Positions 39,036 to 48,654 of a DNA stretch of 64,000 nucleotides are shown here, piece after piece. The translations under genes were made by a program, and so were the position numbers. Within the stretch, counting starts at the first letter, position 1. Every line of letters begins with the position of its first letter. The notes under the pieces were generated by a model, which made no database searches, was not told the origin of the DNA, and saw nothing but the letters and a program-made list of their open reading frames with translations. Source of the DNA: Pempheris klunzingeri (Eukaryota; Chordata; Actinopteri; Acropomatiformes; Pempheridae); assembly GCF_042242105.1 (NCBI RefSeq), contig NC_092035.1, positions 8,535,477 to 8,599,476 of the forward strand, given 5' to 3'.

Positions 39036-39455
39036 TACAGTGGAGAGTGTTCAGACCCCTTAATGTTCGGCACGCTTGAATTGTGTTGTAGTTTTAGCTT
39101 TTAAAAAAAAGTCATAAAGACAAAGAAAAGAGAAAGGGCTTATTTCTAGTCTAGTTTACACAGCCCATGTACAGAGGGTGTCATTCCCTCTCAGGAGGAG
39201 CACTTCTGTTAATAGGTCTGCAATCAGTGTGGAGGCATTGATCTAGGCTGGAGTTTAAACCACTTTCTGTTGCTTTGGATGTTCCCAGGGCCACAGTGGA
39301 CTCCATCGTTATAATTTGGAAGATGTTTGGAACCATCAAGGCTCAGTAACCGGCAGGAAGGGCCTCAGTCAGGGGAACAACTCAGAACCCAGTGGCCACA
39401 GCAGAGCTTCAGATGTCCGCTGCAGAGATGGGAAAACCTGCCAGCAGGTCAGCAG
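39036..39455 (+). mobile_element. Tc1/mariner-like DNA transposon relic (5' end and N-terminal transposase)
   Basis: The element opens with a TACAGTGG...GTTCAGACCCCTT terminal sequence typical of fish Tc1 transposons. At about 39260-39345 it carries a transposase-like frame, ALDVPRATVDSIV then IWKMFGTIK, matching the second helix-turn-helix region (VPxSTVASII..WKKFGT) of Tc1 transposases. A stop follows at once. Later sequence (GGGCCTCAGTCAGG..., GAGATGGGAAAACCTGCCAG) still resembles Tc1 with deletions. The copy is dead, with no catalytic domain. Confidence 0.7.
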
Positions 39456-39464
39456 CGGGCAGCG

Positions 39465-39690
39465 TAGCAGCACCTTCACTGTTTTCTATCTTAAATAAAA
39501 AGAGGATTTGTCTAAATGTTGTTTCCTATGTCTTTTATATTCTGAGTGATTTTGCATTGGCTTAACTGCATGAAAAGGGAGCTGAACCTGAAGGCACACC
39601 TCTGGATCCACCTATGGCCTACTCAACTACTCAAAGCGCTTTTACATGACATTCACACAGTGATCCATACGAGCTCGGGATTGAACAAAT
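39465..39690 (+). repeat. Direct repeat copy A, containing AATAAA
   Basis: The block starting AGCAGCACCTTCACT, with TAAATAAAAAGAGG and GATTTTGCATTGGCTTAACTGC and ending near GGGATTGAAC, recurs in the same orientation at 41530-41712. Similarity by eye is roughly three quarters to four fifths, with indels. Confidence 0.75.
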
Positions 39691-39900
39691 CAAATAAATC
39701 AATAAAGGCCAGATGCTGCTTCTTTTGCTCTTTTCTCATTTCTTGAACTAAAAGTCAAGTGTTCACTCTTTCCAGACCCGCTTGCATTTAAACCCGGCTC
39801 TCTGTGGCTCTTACCTGGACTGTACCACTAGACTAGCTGTCCTCAGAGTGTCTCCCTTCCTACTTTCACATAATGGTATGATCCTACTCTGTTCTCGCAT

Positions 39901-39945
39901 GTGATTGGCCGCATGGTGGGCCAATCATGGTGGGCCAATCACCAT
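39901..39945 (+). promoter_or_regulatory. Triple CCAAT-box promoter candidate
   Basis: ATTGG at 39904-39908 and CCAAT at 39921-39925 and 39935-39939 lie within 36 bases. The last two sit in a 14-bp tandem unit, CATGGTGGGCCAAT. NF-Y-type spacing like this is common in TATA-less promoters. It lies just before the predicted first exon of the transcript at 39960-41570. Confidence 0.5.
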
Positions 39946-39959
39946 AAAGACAGAAGGTT

Positions 39960-41575
39960 CGGAGCTCCCCGACGCCAGTCGGCTTTTCTCCTGCAGCTAC
40001 AAAGAATCAGACGCTTTACTTGGGCTCATTTTTCTGCTTCATAAAGTGGAACGACTGGAGGAAACATCATGGAGACGCGGAGTTGGCTTTGGTTAATGAG
40101 GTCAGTCTGAGGCTGCGTGGCCACACACACAAATCACTGGTCACTTGTTAGCTAATTAGCTAATGCTAGCTAACATGCTACTGCAGCTTGATGGATAGAT
40201 GCTAAATTATATATGCTAATAAGGGCACAACAGTTTTACTCTGTGATTTTTGGGTATATTGGTGGTTTCATTGTGGCTGATGGTTCTAATGTTCTCTGTG
40301 TTTGTCCTAGAGCCCCAAAGGTTCCTCATCAGGCCTCGTTGATCCTCGCAGCTGTTTCCTGTTAATCAGCTGCTGCAGCTTCAGAGGGAGAAAGAGGATG
40401 AAACAGGTGAGCATACAGACTCTGCAGCAGCAGCAGGAGGAGAGTTAAAGCTCAGACCTACTGTGACGACAGTTTAAAGTCCTGTTGGATTTAATGTTAA
40501 AGTTGTGAAAAATGTTGAAGTGTGTCTGCAGTGAGTTTGCTGCTAATGACTGGACTACAGGGTCAATAATCAGTGACTAACATGTGGCTTGTTTCTAACT
40601 GATCTTCTTCAGGAGCAGAGACGTTGCTCCCTGTGGTGTCACCTGGAGCTCAGGTGTGTCCGCTCCACCCTTTGAGGAAAAATCATCACTTGGTGCCATG
40701 AACGCATCACGGTGGGAGCATGTTGCAGTTAAGGGACAAAGTTTGTTTCCTGACCAACAAAGTGGAGTTTTGCTCTAATGAAACTTCAGACTCTCAAAGC
40801 TCAGGTAAGTATTAATATCAGTGGTGGTTTATTGTGGCTGAGATCAGGTGGTGAACCAGCAGCTTTGATGTGAGAAATCACAAACTTTGTCACATTTAGT
40901 CTGATGTTTGCAGGTCAATTTCATGTTGTGAAAATCTCTTCTCGTTGCAGGTGGCTCAGGAACCTGTGGGACACGAACAGCTTTTTTTTTTTTTGTGGTA
41001 AAAATTCCTCAACTACTTGTTCCACTTTTCTAATATGATGATTTACAGGTAAACAGTTCTGTAATGTTAATGCCACTAAATGTTGGAGCACAATAAACAT
41101 TGAAGATTTGTGAATTCTTGCAGTAGATGATTCTCGTTTGTAAAGGGAGAATCTAAAAGTATCCAGGTGTCTGCTGGGAAGAGATGAGGAGTCAGTAAAT
41201 ATCAACACAGGATGTTGTCACATCAAACTTTATTTAAAATGAAGAGAACAATTTCCAAATGAACAGATCACAAGTTTAATCTTCTGTCTGGTCACTCTTT
41301 GATAAAACTTGTGCTGTTTCCCCAGGAGAACCTCAGTTTAGCACTGATTTCTACATAAAGACATAAAATGAAGTGCAAGTTGTGTTTTATGCAAAGAGTT
41401 AATAGACAAACTGATTTGAGGTAAAAGTAGAGCAGCAGCTCCTCTGACATGTTTGTATTGGTCTTAATCATTGTCTTCTTCTGTCTCACAGGATCTGCCT
41501 CCATGTTCCTGCTGGATGTCCAGTGAGCCAAGCAGCACCTTCACTTTTCTTAAATAAAAAGAGGTTTTGTCTACA
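39960..41575 (+). ncRNA. Putative novel spliced polyadenylated transcript (lncRNA or small-protein gene)
   Basis: A consistent set of strong plus-strand splice signals is visible. Exon 1 (about 39960-40100) ends at GAG/GTCAGT. Exon 2 is 40311-40406 (tttgtcctag acceptor, AAACAG/GTGAGC donor). Exon 3 is 40613-40804 (tgatcttcttcag acceptor, CTCAG/GTAAGT donor). Exon 4 starts at 40951 (tctcgttgcag acceptor) with AATAAA at 41092-41097. An alternative last exon starts at 41492 (cttctgtctcacag) with AATAAA at 41553-41558. An ATG at 40069 in a strong Kozak context (atcATGG) opens a 28-codon frame ending in exon 2. Skipping exon 2 (96 bases) gives a 65-residue frame ending in exon 3 (stop at about 40776). 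I recognise no protein family. It lies in a repeat-rich island and could itself derive from a transposable element. Confidence 0.45.
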
Positions 41576-41712
41576 TATTGTTTCCTATGTCTTTGATATT
41601 GCGAGTGATTTTTGCATTGGCTTAACTGCTGTGAATCCACCTCTGGTCAGTATTTGTGTAGTGCCTTTTACATGACCTCCTCATTGACCCATAGGAGCTG
41701 GGGATTGAACCT
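41530..41712 (+). repeat. Direct repeat copy B, containing AATAAA
   Basis: This is the second copy of the 39465-39690 block, about 2.06 kb away in the same orientation. Its AATAAA (41553-41558) is placed to serve as the poly(A) signal of the predicted alternative last exon. The 3' part (GCCTTTTACATGAC...GGGATTGAACC) resembles a common fish SINE-like tail. Confidence 0.75.
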
Positions 41713-42130
41713 TCTGCTGACCCAATTTTTGGGCAGAATCCTGTGTTTTACTGGTCATGGATTCAGTTTAATGTGGAATTGATCATTTGTGAACCCTAAA
41801 AAAAACTCACTTTAGGACTGTAAGCAGGTAGAAAACATTTTCAGTGATTTTGCACTTGATTTAGAGGCAAAAAACACTTAGTGTATATTTTTTACCTTCT
41901 CTCTATTACAATAGAAAATACTTGGTAAAATTTGTAGAGAGAAAAATATTACTAAGTAAATACTTAGTAATATTTTCTCCTCTTCAAATTAACTCTCTAA
42001 AAATGGGGGAAATAGTGTTTTTTGGGGTTTTCAAATAAAAAAGCTGCATAACCCTTTATTTGAGCCTTTGGAAAAGCCAGGGAGATAGACCGCCCCCCCC
42101 AGTCTTGCCCTCGCAAGTCCCTTCTCGTAC

Positions 42131-42234
42131 GCGACAGGCACTCATGCCGACAGCGGGGATCGAACCTGGCACCTCTGATTCTTCAGTGCCTTGTATGGCA
42201 GCGACTTATCCCACCACACCACAAGCCCTGTCGC
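42131..42234 (-). mobile_element. tRNA-derived SINE-like element
   Basis: On the minus strand there is a perfect RNA polymerase III B-box-like GGTTCGATCCC (plus 42156-42166) and a weaker A-box-like TGGTGGGATAAG upstream. The ends are exact complements (GCGACAGG and CCTGTCGC, 42131-42138 and 42227-42234), like an acceptor stem. The T-stem is not intact and the total length is about 104 bases, so this is not a functional tRNA gene. Confidence 0.5.
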
Positions 42235-42489
42235 ACTAGAAGAAGTGCTCAGGTTGTATTTGACATCTTCATTTGGGAAAACCAGCTGAAATAAAGAGGG
42301 CACAACACTTTAGAGGTGAAAGATGTTAATCAGGTCATGGAATCACAAGTTAGCTCCAACAATACTTTATATTTTTAATTTATATATTATAAATATATCA
42401 ACTCGTACAAAGACTGAAAAATAGCTCACCTGTACGCAGCACTTTGTTCTGCACATCACTACAGTCAAACTCTACTAATTAACTAGAGA

Positions 42490-42716
42490 AATTGCAATTC
42501 CTGAAGAAATTGCAATGTAAATGCAACACTGCACTTTTCAGTTTTTTATTTGTAAAAAAAAAATCATCTATAATTTTCATTCTACTTCACAATTGTGTGC
42601 CACTTTGTGTTGCTCTTTCACATAAAATTCCAATAAAAAATATTTATGTTTGTGGTCGTAACGTGACAAAATGTGGAAAAGTTCAAGGGGGCTGAATACT
42701 TTTGCAAACTACTGTA
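42490..42716 (+). mobile_element. DNA-transposon terminal fragment (Tc1-like/MITE type)
   Basis: The sequence runs through CTTTTCAGTTTTTTATTTG, CACATAAAATTCCAATAAAA, GTGACAAAATGTGGAAAAGT and GGGGGCTGAATACTTTTGCA, and ends ACTACTGTA. This is the familiar 3' terminal region of fish Tc1-like elements. No matching 5' terminus was seen nearby, so it is a solo end. Confidence 0.65.
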
Positions 42717-42954
42717 TCTGCCATGGGAGTTCTCTCACGCCATCGTTGTCATTGTTTTCATCCCCCCATCTGCGGTGGCGAGGACAGCGAGTGACGTCAT
42801 CCACTCTGTTGACGCGGGAAGCTGAGAGGCAAAACACAAATACAGGGAGAGGATTGAGGAAAAGATGGGATGAAGCAAATGACTGGCTGCAGTGTGACTC
42901 CATCTGGAGTACAGGGGGACCAGAAGTTAGCAACTGAGCTCATTTTTCAATAGG

Positions 42955-43480
42955 TTCAGCACAACCCCCATCCATGTGAGCTCAGACACCATGTCTAGGT
43001 CCCCCACCCCCCCAACACCCCTGCTACCATCCACACATCTGCTGAAGACTGTGTTCCCCTCCCCATCGACACCCACTCAGCCTCACCTTCACCACCAGCC
43101 AGGTTCAGCAGGAGCGCTTCAGGCTTAACAGGAGCAAAGCTAGCGGACCTGACAACATCAACCCCAGGATGCTGAAAGTGAGCGCTGGGCAGCTGGCAGC
43201 TCCTCTTCAATCTCTCTCTGAGGCTGAGGACAGTGCCCGAACTGTGGAAGACCTCCTGCGTTGTCCCGGTGCCAAAGAATAGTCGTCCCAGTGGTCGACT
43301 GGTGATGCCAACGAGGTGAACGAGCTGGTGAGGAAGGCCAGCTCAGTGGTTGGACTGGAGCTGGACAGCCTGGAGACAGTGGCAGAGAGGAGGACAAAGG
43401 ACAAGATCAAGGTCATCCTGAAAACCCCCCCTCACCCCCTCCATGATGAGCTGTGGCAGCTCATTCAGTCAGCGGCTCAT
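42955..43480 (+). mobile_element. LINE reverse transcriptase relic (L2/Rex1-like)
   Basis: Broken frames encode RSKASGPDNINPRMLK, then after a frameshift LSLRLRTVPELWKTSCVVPVPK. These are typical of the reverse transcriptase domain of fish non-LTR elements. A deletion joins this to the C-terminal region, ELVRKASSVVGLELDSLETV followed by AERRTKDKIKVIL and HPLHDELW. The frames are interrupted and most of the enzyme is missing, so the copy is inactive. The clade is uncertain. Confidence 0.75.
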
Positions 43481-43483
43481 CAA

Positions 43484-43905
43484 TCAATCAATCAATCTTT
43501 ATTCATAGAGCGCCAATTCATAAAAGCATTATCTCAATACGCTTTACATAAAGAGCAGGTCTAAAACCGAACTCTTTAATAAGAGAGAGACCCAACGATT
43601 CAGGAATTCAACATTAAGGATTCAAGAATCCCCACATGAGCAGCATCAGATATTATATTGAGCATCAGAGGCAGGAAGAACTCCCCTTTAACAGGAACAG
43701 ACCCAGGCTCAGTGTGTGCAGCTTCTGTCAAGGTCCGTGTTGGGTGGAGAGAGAGAGACAGAGAGAGGGAGGAAAAAGAGAGAGACAGAGAGAGAGAGAG
43801 ACAAGACAAACAGCAACCATCATACTAACAGCTACTACAGCACTAACAATAGGAGTGTGACTAATAAATTAGCAGTATGTTAATATTGAAAAACAATCTC
43901 TATCT
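43484..43905 (-). mobile_element. Fish interspersed retroelement-like repeat, copy 2 (minus orientation)
   Basis: It begins on plus with an ATCAATCAATCAATC tail and proceeds as the reverse complement of 30490-30905. Shared blocks include the complements of CCTGGGTCTGTTCCTGTTAA, GGGTCTCTCTC and GGCGCTCTAT, and a GA/CAGAGA-rich tract (43748-43801). The short-repeat tail suggests retroposition, possibly a 3' fragment of a LINE or a SINE. The open frame across it is not a gene. Confidence 0.75.
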
Positions 43906-45590
43906 CCAGAATCATGAAGTAAAAATGGTGTCAAGTTTTTTAGGACAGTTGTGACACACCTGGACATCAGCACAAATAAAAGATCCCAGGGTTCAGGCAG
44001 AAAACACCCCGATTAGTGCTGAAATAAACCCTGTGGGAACGTATCAGTGCGCCACATCTCATGAAACATGGAGCAGTAAAACAACAATATTCAGCATTCA
44101 GCAATATTCCCTCAGTATTGTTGCCAATTTATTGTACGTCTTTGCCAGTTAAATGTCAACAACAATCTCTTTGTTCCTTTGTTGTTGCCCCAGGCTGTTT
44201 ATATCAGTGCTCCAATGCTGTGTGTTACTAAATCCTGGTAGAGGTGTTTCTGTTTTTGCTCATAACTCAGATTATAGGTGGCGGCTAATGCTGAAAACAC
44301 ATGCTACGGCAGCGCCTTAACCACGATGAATTAACACTTGTACAAAAACAGAAAAATAGGCAGCGGCCAAATGTCAGCAGGATCACACACACACACACTC
44401 AAAAAAACAACACACACAAACACACCGGCATCAGCAATAACAATAATGAGAACAATAGTGATTAGAGGAGGCAGGGATTACCCTTAATCTGCAGTATCTA
44501 TGTGTTTGATAAGGGCCAGATATGCTCATTAAGAAGGAGTTAAAGCAGGATAGCCTCCCTCCATCTAAAGCGCACTGACACCTCTGTGACAGAGGTGTAA
44601 TCTGCTTGTTGGGGGGATTATAAAAAGCTATCAATGTGTGTGTTTAGGTTGGGGCTGAACGGCTGCCCTGCCCCCCCACGGACACGACTAATGACCATGA
44701 AGATCCCACTGAGAATTACTAAGATAATTAGCGAGATGATCTGATGAACAGATGTCTGAGAGCTTCCTCCTGTCATGTGAGAGGCCCTTCACAGCCCTAA
44801 GTGGTCGCCCTAAGCGCCTGTTATTCTGCACCACCTTTGGTGCCCTCTGTTTGCCTCTGATTGTGATCTACACTCAGGAAGAAAGTTTTTCTTTGCTTAA
44901 TTTATGTGTGGGAAGAGTTGTGCTTGTGCAGAGACGCAGAGATGAACCTTAGCAGCCAGATGATGGCAGCATTTCTGCAGCTTGTTTTTACACTGAAGCC
45001 TCTGACGCACTTGCTTTAGTCACCCCCTCTGTGAGATGGTTGTTTTTCATTCAGCATGAACACTTAAATAAATACGCAGCAAAGTGCAGCATAAGCATAA
45101 AGGAACATCAAACCACAAACAAAACATGATTCAGCTTTTGTTTGTTTTTAAAAATAACACAAAAAAATAACAGCTACATCTTCATGAGATAATGATCATA
45201 ATCATTACCAAATGTGGACGCAGCTGGAGCGTTGGATGGCAGAATAAATGGTGAGGGTACTGAAATAGGAAACGCAAGGTTCCAGTTGGAGAGGAATACC
45301 CACAGGTTTAAAAATAGGCCACAACACTCCTTATATAACAAGTGGGACATCAGGGTTGTTTACACTGCTGCTGCCTCAGAAGTGAGTGGCTCCAATCCTG
45401 CATTATGTGCACATTTCAAATCCTTCCTGATCCAAACCAGACTTTAGAAAAAAATCTATAACAGCATATTGATTGATTTAACATTTATTGTAACTCATGC
45501 ATTGAGACAGATAACACGAGAGTTGGTGTTTTCTGCTCGACACCTTTACTTCACAGTCCACTCTGCAGGGATCGGTGTTGTTCAATGGGC
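43906..45590. other. Sequence upstream of the irs2 promoter
   Basis: No coding sequence is recognised. It contains a perfect 9-bp-stem palindrome at 44578-44598 within a non-repetitive block (44440-44640) and, at 45333-45339, a TATATAA-like word. It may hold distal irs2 regulatory elements. Confidence 0.45.
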
Positions 45591-45810
45591 CTCTGATCAC
45601 TTCTGATCACTTCTGATCACTAGTGTTTCTACATGGCAGAGCTGCTGGAGAGGCAGGGGGCGGGGCTTGGCTGGCTTGAATTATTTACTGAGCCAATGGG
45701 CAGCGTCGGAGCCATGTGATGGACAGGCACGGCCCCTGCAGGACGCACCGCCCCCCTATGACTCCGTGTTTTATTCTGTTTTTAGAGCAGCAGCGTCACA
45801 TGTTGTTTTT
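45591..45810 (+). promoter_or_regulatory. irs2: irs2 promoter and 5' UTR region
   Basis: Upstream of the irs2 start are three tandem copies of a 10-bp unit, CTCTGATCAC/TTCTGATCAC (45591-45620), a GC box GGGGGCGGGGC (45656-45666) and a CCAAT box (45693-45697). A compact block at 45794-45810 holds a half-CRE (CGTCA), an E-box (CACATG) and a FOXO/insulin-response-like TTGTTTTT. The mammalian IRS2 promoter is known to be driven by FOXO1, TFE3 (E-box) and CREB. The transcription start is not visible but probably lies between about 45700 and 45780. Confidence 0.6.
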
Positions 45811-45890
45811 CTCCAGGATCAGATCAGTCCCTGGTCTGGTCCGCCTGCACTGTTGCCTCTGGACAGCGGACACAGCCATCGGTGTCTGCT

Positions 45891-45899
45891 ATGGATTAG
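45891..45899 (+). other. Minimal upstream ORF (Met-Asp-stop) in the irs2 5' UTR
   Basis: ATGGATTAG lies 107 bases before the irs2 initiation codon, inside the predicted leader. It encodes only two residues. Other upstream ATGs occur at about 45715 and 45761. Confidence 0.45.
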
Positions 45900-45997
45900 A
45901 AACGGGTTCCCTTTAAAGTTTTATTTTGCAGCTTTTTTATTCTTATCATTATAAAGGACTTTGCTTATCTGGAACTTTAAAAGAGAAGTGTGGAGAG

Positions 45998-48654
45998 ATG
46001 GCCAGTCCTCCCGCGACAGGAGGACACCTGTTATCTAATGGGACGAATGGTGTGAAGAAGTGCGGCTACCTGAGGAAGCAGAAACACGGACACAGGCGCT
46101 TCTTCGTGCTGAGAGAGCCGACGGAGCGCTGCCCTGCCCGGCTGGAGTATTACGAGAGCGAGAAGAAATGGAGGAACAAGTCCGCCGCCAAACGGGTCAT
46201 AACTTTGGACTCCTGTCTGTGCGTAAACAAACGAGCCGACGCCAAACACAAGCACCTGATCGCCCTCTACACCAAGGACGAGTACTTCGCTGTGGCTGCG
46301 GACAACGAGCAGGAGCAGGAGAGCTGGTTCACGGTCCTGACGGATCTGATCGCCGAGGGGAAAGTGTACGACAGCCCCGCTTCCACCTCCTCGTTAGTGG
46401 GCTTCGAGGAGGCCAGCTACGGACTCATCAGTCCTGCAAACGCCGTCTATAAGGAGGTATGGCAGGTCAACTTGAAAGCCAAAGGCTTGGGTCAGATCAA
46501 GAACCTGACGGGAGTGTACAGGCTGTGTTTGTCCAGCAGGACCATCAGCTTTGTCAAACTGAACTCAGAAACAGCTGCTGTCACTTTGCAGCTCATGAAC
46601 ATCCGGAGATGTGGCCACTCAGACAGCTTCTTCTTCATAGAGGTGGGCCGCTCGGCGGTCACCGGGCCTGGGGAGTTCTGGATGCAGGCAGAGGACTCAG
46701 TGGTGGCGCAGAACATCCACGAGACCATCCTAGAGGCCATGAAGGCCATGAAGGAGCTGTCCGAGTTCAGGCCTCGCAGCAAGAGCCAGTCCGCCAGCAC
46801 TAACCCCATCTCTGTGCCCACACGGCGCAACCTCAACAACCTCCCCCCCAGTCAGACGGGCCTGGTGAGGAAATCCCGAACAGACAGCATAGCAGCCACC
46901 TCTCCAGGGAGGAAGTTCACGTCCTGTCGGATAAGAACGGCCAGCGAGGGAGACGGCAGCGTGACCCGGCCTGTGTCCATGTCCATATCCGTGAGCGGGA
47001 GTCCCACCAGTCCAAACTCTGGGAACCTCAGCAGGTCTCACACCCTCAGCAGTGGGCGCACCTGCAGGATGCTAGAGTCCTCCTCCAACCTGCATCATAG
47101 CCGGTCCATGCCGGTGTCCAACTCCCCTCCGGCCGCCTCCAGCCCCATCAGCATGTCTCCCAGAGGGGGGGGTAGTATCTGCACTCCTGACAAAGCCCGG
47201 CGGCCTTTCAGCTGCAGCGCCTCCATCTCTGGCTCCCTCAGCGACACTGGCTTCATGCTGTGCGACGACTACAGCTCCAGTCCAGGTGATCCCAAATTCC
47301 TCCCCCTGACCCGCAGCGACACCCCCGACTCTCTGTCCAGCACGCCTCCATCTCGTGACATCAGCGACCCTTGTGGCTACATGATAATGGAGGGGGCCGG
47401 TGGGAGCAGGTCTGGGGCTTGTGGAGAGGGTCAAGACAAGGCTTACAGGAAGCGGACGCACTCCCTGACCACACCACGTCAGCAGAGGGTGGTGGCGCCG
47501 CTGTCCTCGGCCTCCTTGGATGAGTACACACTCATGAGGATGGCCCACGGACAGAACTCTCACTCCGCCTCCCCTAAAGTGTGCTACCCAGAGGATTATG
47601 GAGACATTGAGATCGGTTCATCCAGAAGCTCCAGTAGTAACCTCGGCGACGATGGCTACATGCCAATGACTCCAGGTGTAGCAGCCCAGTCTGGCAAGGT
47701 CGACAACTACATGCCCATGAGCCCCATGTGCGTCTCAGCACCCAAGCAGATTGTGAACCCTAGGGTGCACCCTCAGGCAGCTGCCAGCGGTGGTTACAAG
47801 ACCAACTCCCCCTGCAGCAGCTCTCTGGAGGACAACGGCTACATGAGAATGTGGTGTGGCTCCAAATCCTCCATGGAGAGCCCAGACAGACATGGTGAAT
47901 ACATGAACATGTCACCTGGAAACCCACCTCCACTCCAGACCCCCCCTGACTACTACTTGGGCCTGCTGGCCAGTGAACCTGCATCAGTGAGGCCAGCCTA
48001 CCAGGCCGGCTCCCTGACACTCCCCGCTAAACTTCAGGCCTCCAAGAGTGAGGAAAGCAGCCAGTATGTGTTGATGAGCCCTCAGAGTTTGAGGCAGAAG
48101 GTGGGGGAGTCAGACTACTACTCTGTGATGCAGCCGAGTGCAGCTCAGACCCCTCTGAGCCCCTCTGTACCCTCTCCTGTTCGACACGGCCGGGCGGACA
48201 GCCTGCCCTACAGAGGGAGGCTGGGCAGGCCTAACAGGCTTTCCCTGGACACCCTGAGGACCCTGCCCAGCATGAACGAGCACCCCCTGCCTGGCGAACC
48301 CCGCAGCCCCGGAGAGTACATTAACATTGACTTCAGCGGCACCAGACTCTCCCCGCCCTCCACTGTATCAACAGAGAGCCAGTCTTCATCACTGGGTTCC
48401 AGCGGCGGGGGCCCGGGGAGGTCCTCTCTGACAGACTACATTAACCTGGAGCTGGGCTCACACTCACCCAAGGAGGCTGACACCCCCGCTGAGCACTTGG
48501 ACACACTCCCAGTGTTGTCCATGTGCCCCTGCTCAGTGGAGGATGTGTACCATCTGAATGGCGAGAAAGGCTCTGAGGTGAAAAATGACTACAATGAGAT
48601 GACGTTTGGGATGACCAGCTCGCCTCCGCAGCTTGTTCCTCAGAACACAGCAAG
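45998..48654 (+). CDS. irs2: Insulin receptor substrate 2, coding exon 1 (residues 1-885 plus two bases)
   Basis: This is the docking protein that is tyrosine-phosphorylated by insulin and IGF1 receptors and recruits PI3K and GRB2 at the plasma membrane. A PH domain covers about residues 18-121 (KCGYLRKQKHGHRRFFVLR at its start). A PTB domain covers about 151-256 (VWQVNLKAKGLGQ to IHETILEAMKAMKEL). A long Ser/Pro-rich tail follows with nine YXXM PI3K-binding motifs at Y461, Y510, Y554, Y571, Y615, Y635, Y690, Y708 and Y865, and a GRB2-type YINI at Y774. The MASPP start, the Y554/Y571 pair and SSASLDEYTLMR favour IRS2 over IRS1. The ATG at 45998 is the first in frame; the upstream extension begins only with TTG. 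The reading frame stops just past 48654, where AAG/GTGAGT is a strong donor. The full product is 1052 residues, shorter than mammalian IRS2 (about 1340) because Ala/Pro/Gly-rich stretches are absent. Which teleost paralogue (a or b) cannot be decided here. Confidence 0.97.

Noticed and set aside
39465..41712. Intact LTR retrotransposon between the direct repeats
   Set aside because: No gag/pol coding, no clear TG...CA ends or primer-binding site; the internal sequence has cellular-type splice sites instead.
42131..42234. Functional tRNA gene
   Set aside because: Length, broken T-stem and lack of an assignable anticodon arm argue for a SINE-like relic.
39036..42716. A single Tc1 element spanning both transposon ends
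   Set aside because: The two terminal sequences are of different families, so they are separate relics.
45926..45997. Upstream extension of the irs2 frame
   Set aside because: It begins with TTG, has no ATG, and the conserved MASPP start is at 45998.
47072..47563. 163-codon minus-strand frame inside irs2 exon 1
   Set aside because: It is the antisense shadow of the real irs2 frame in GC-rich coding sequence.
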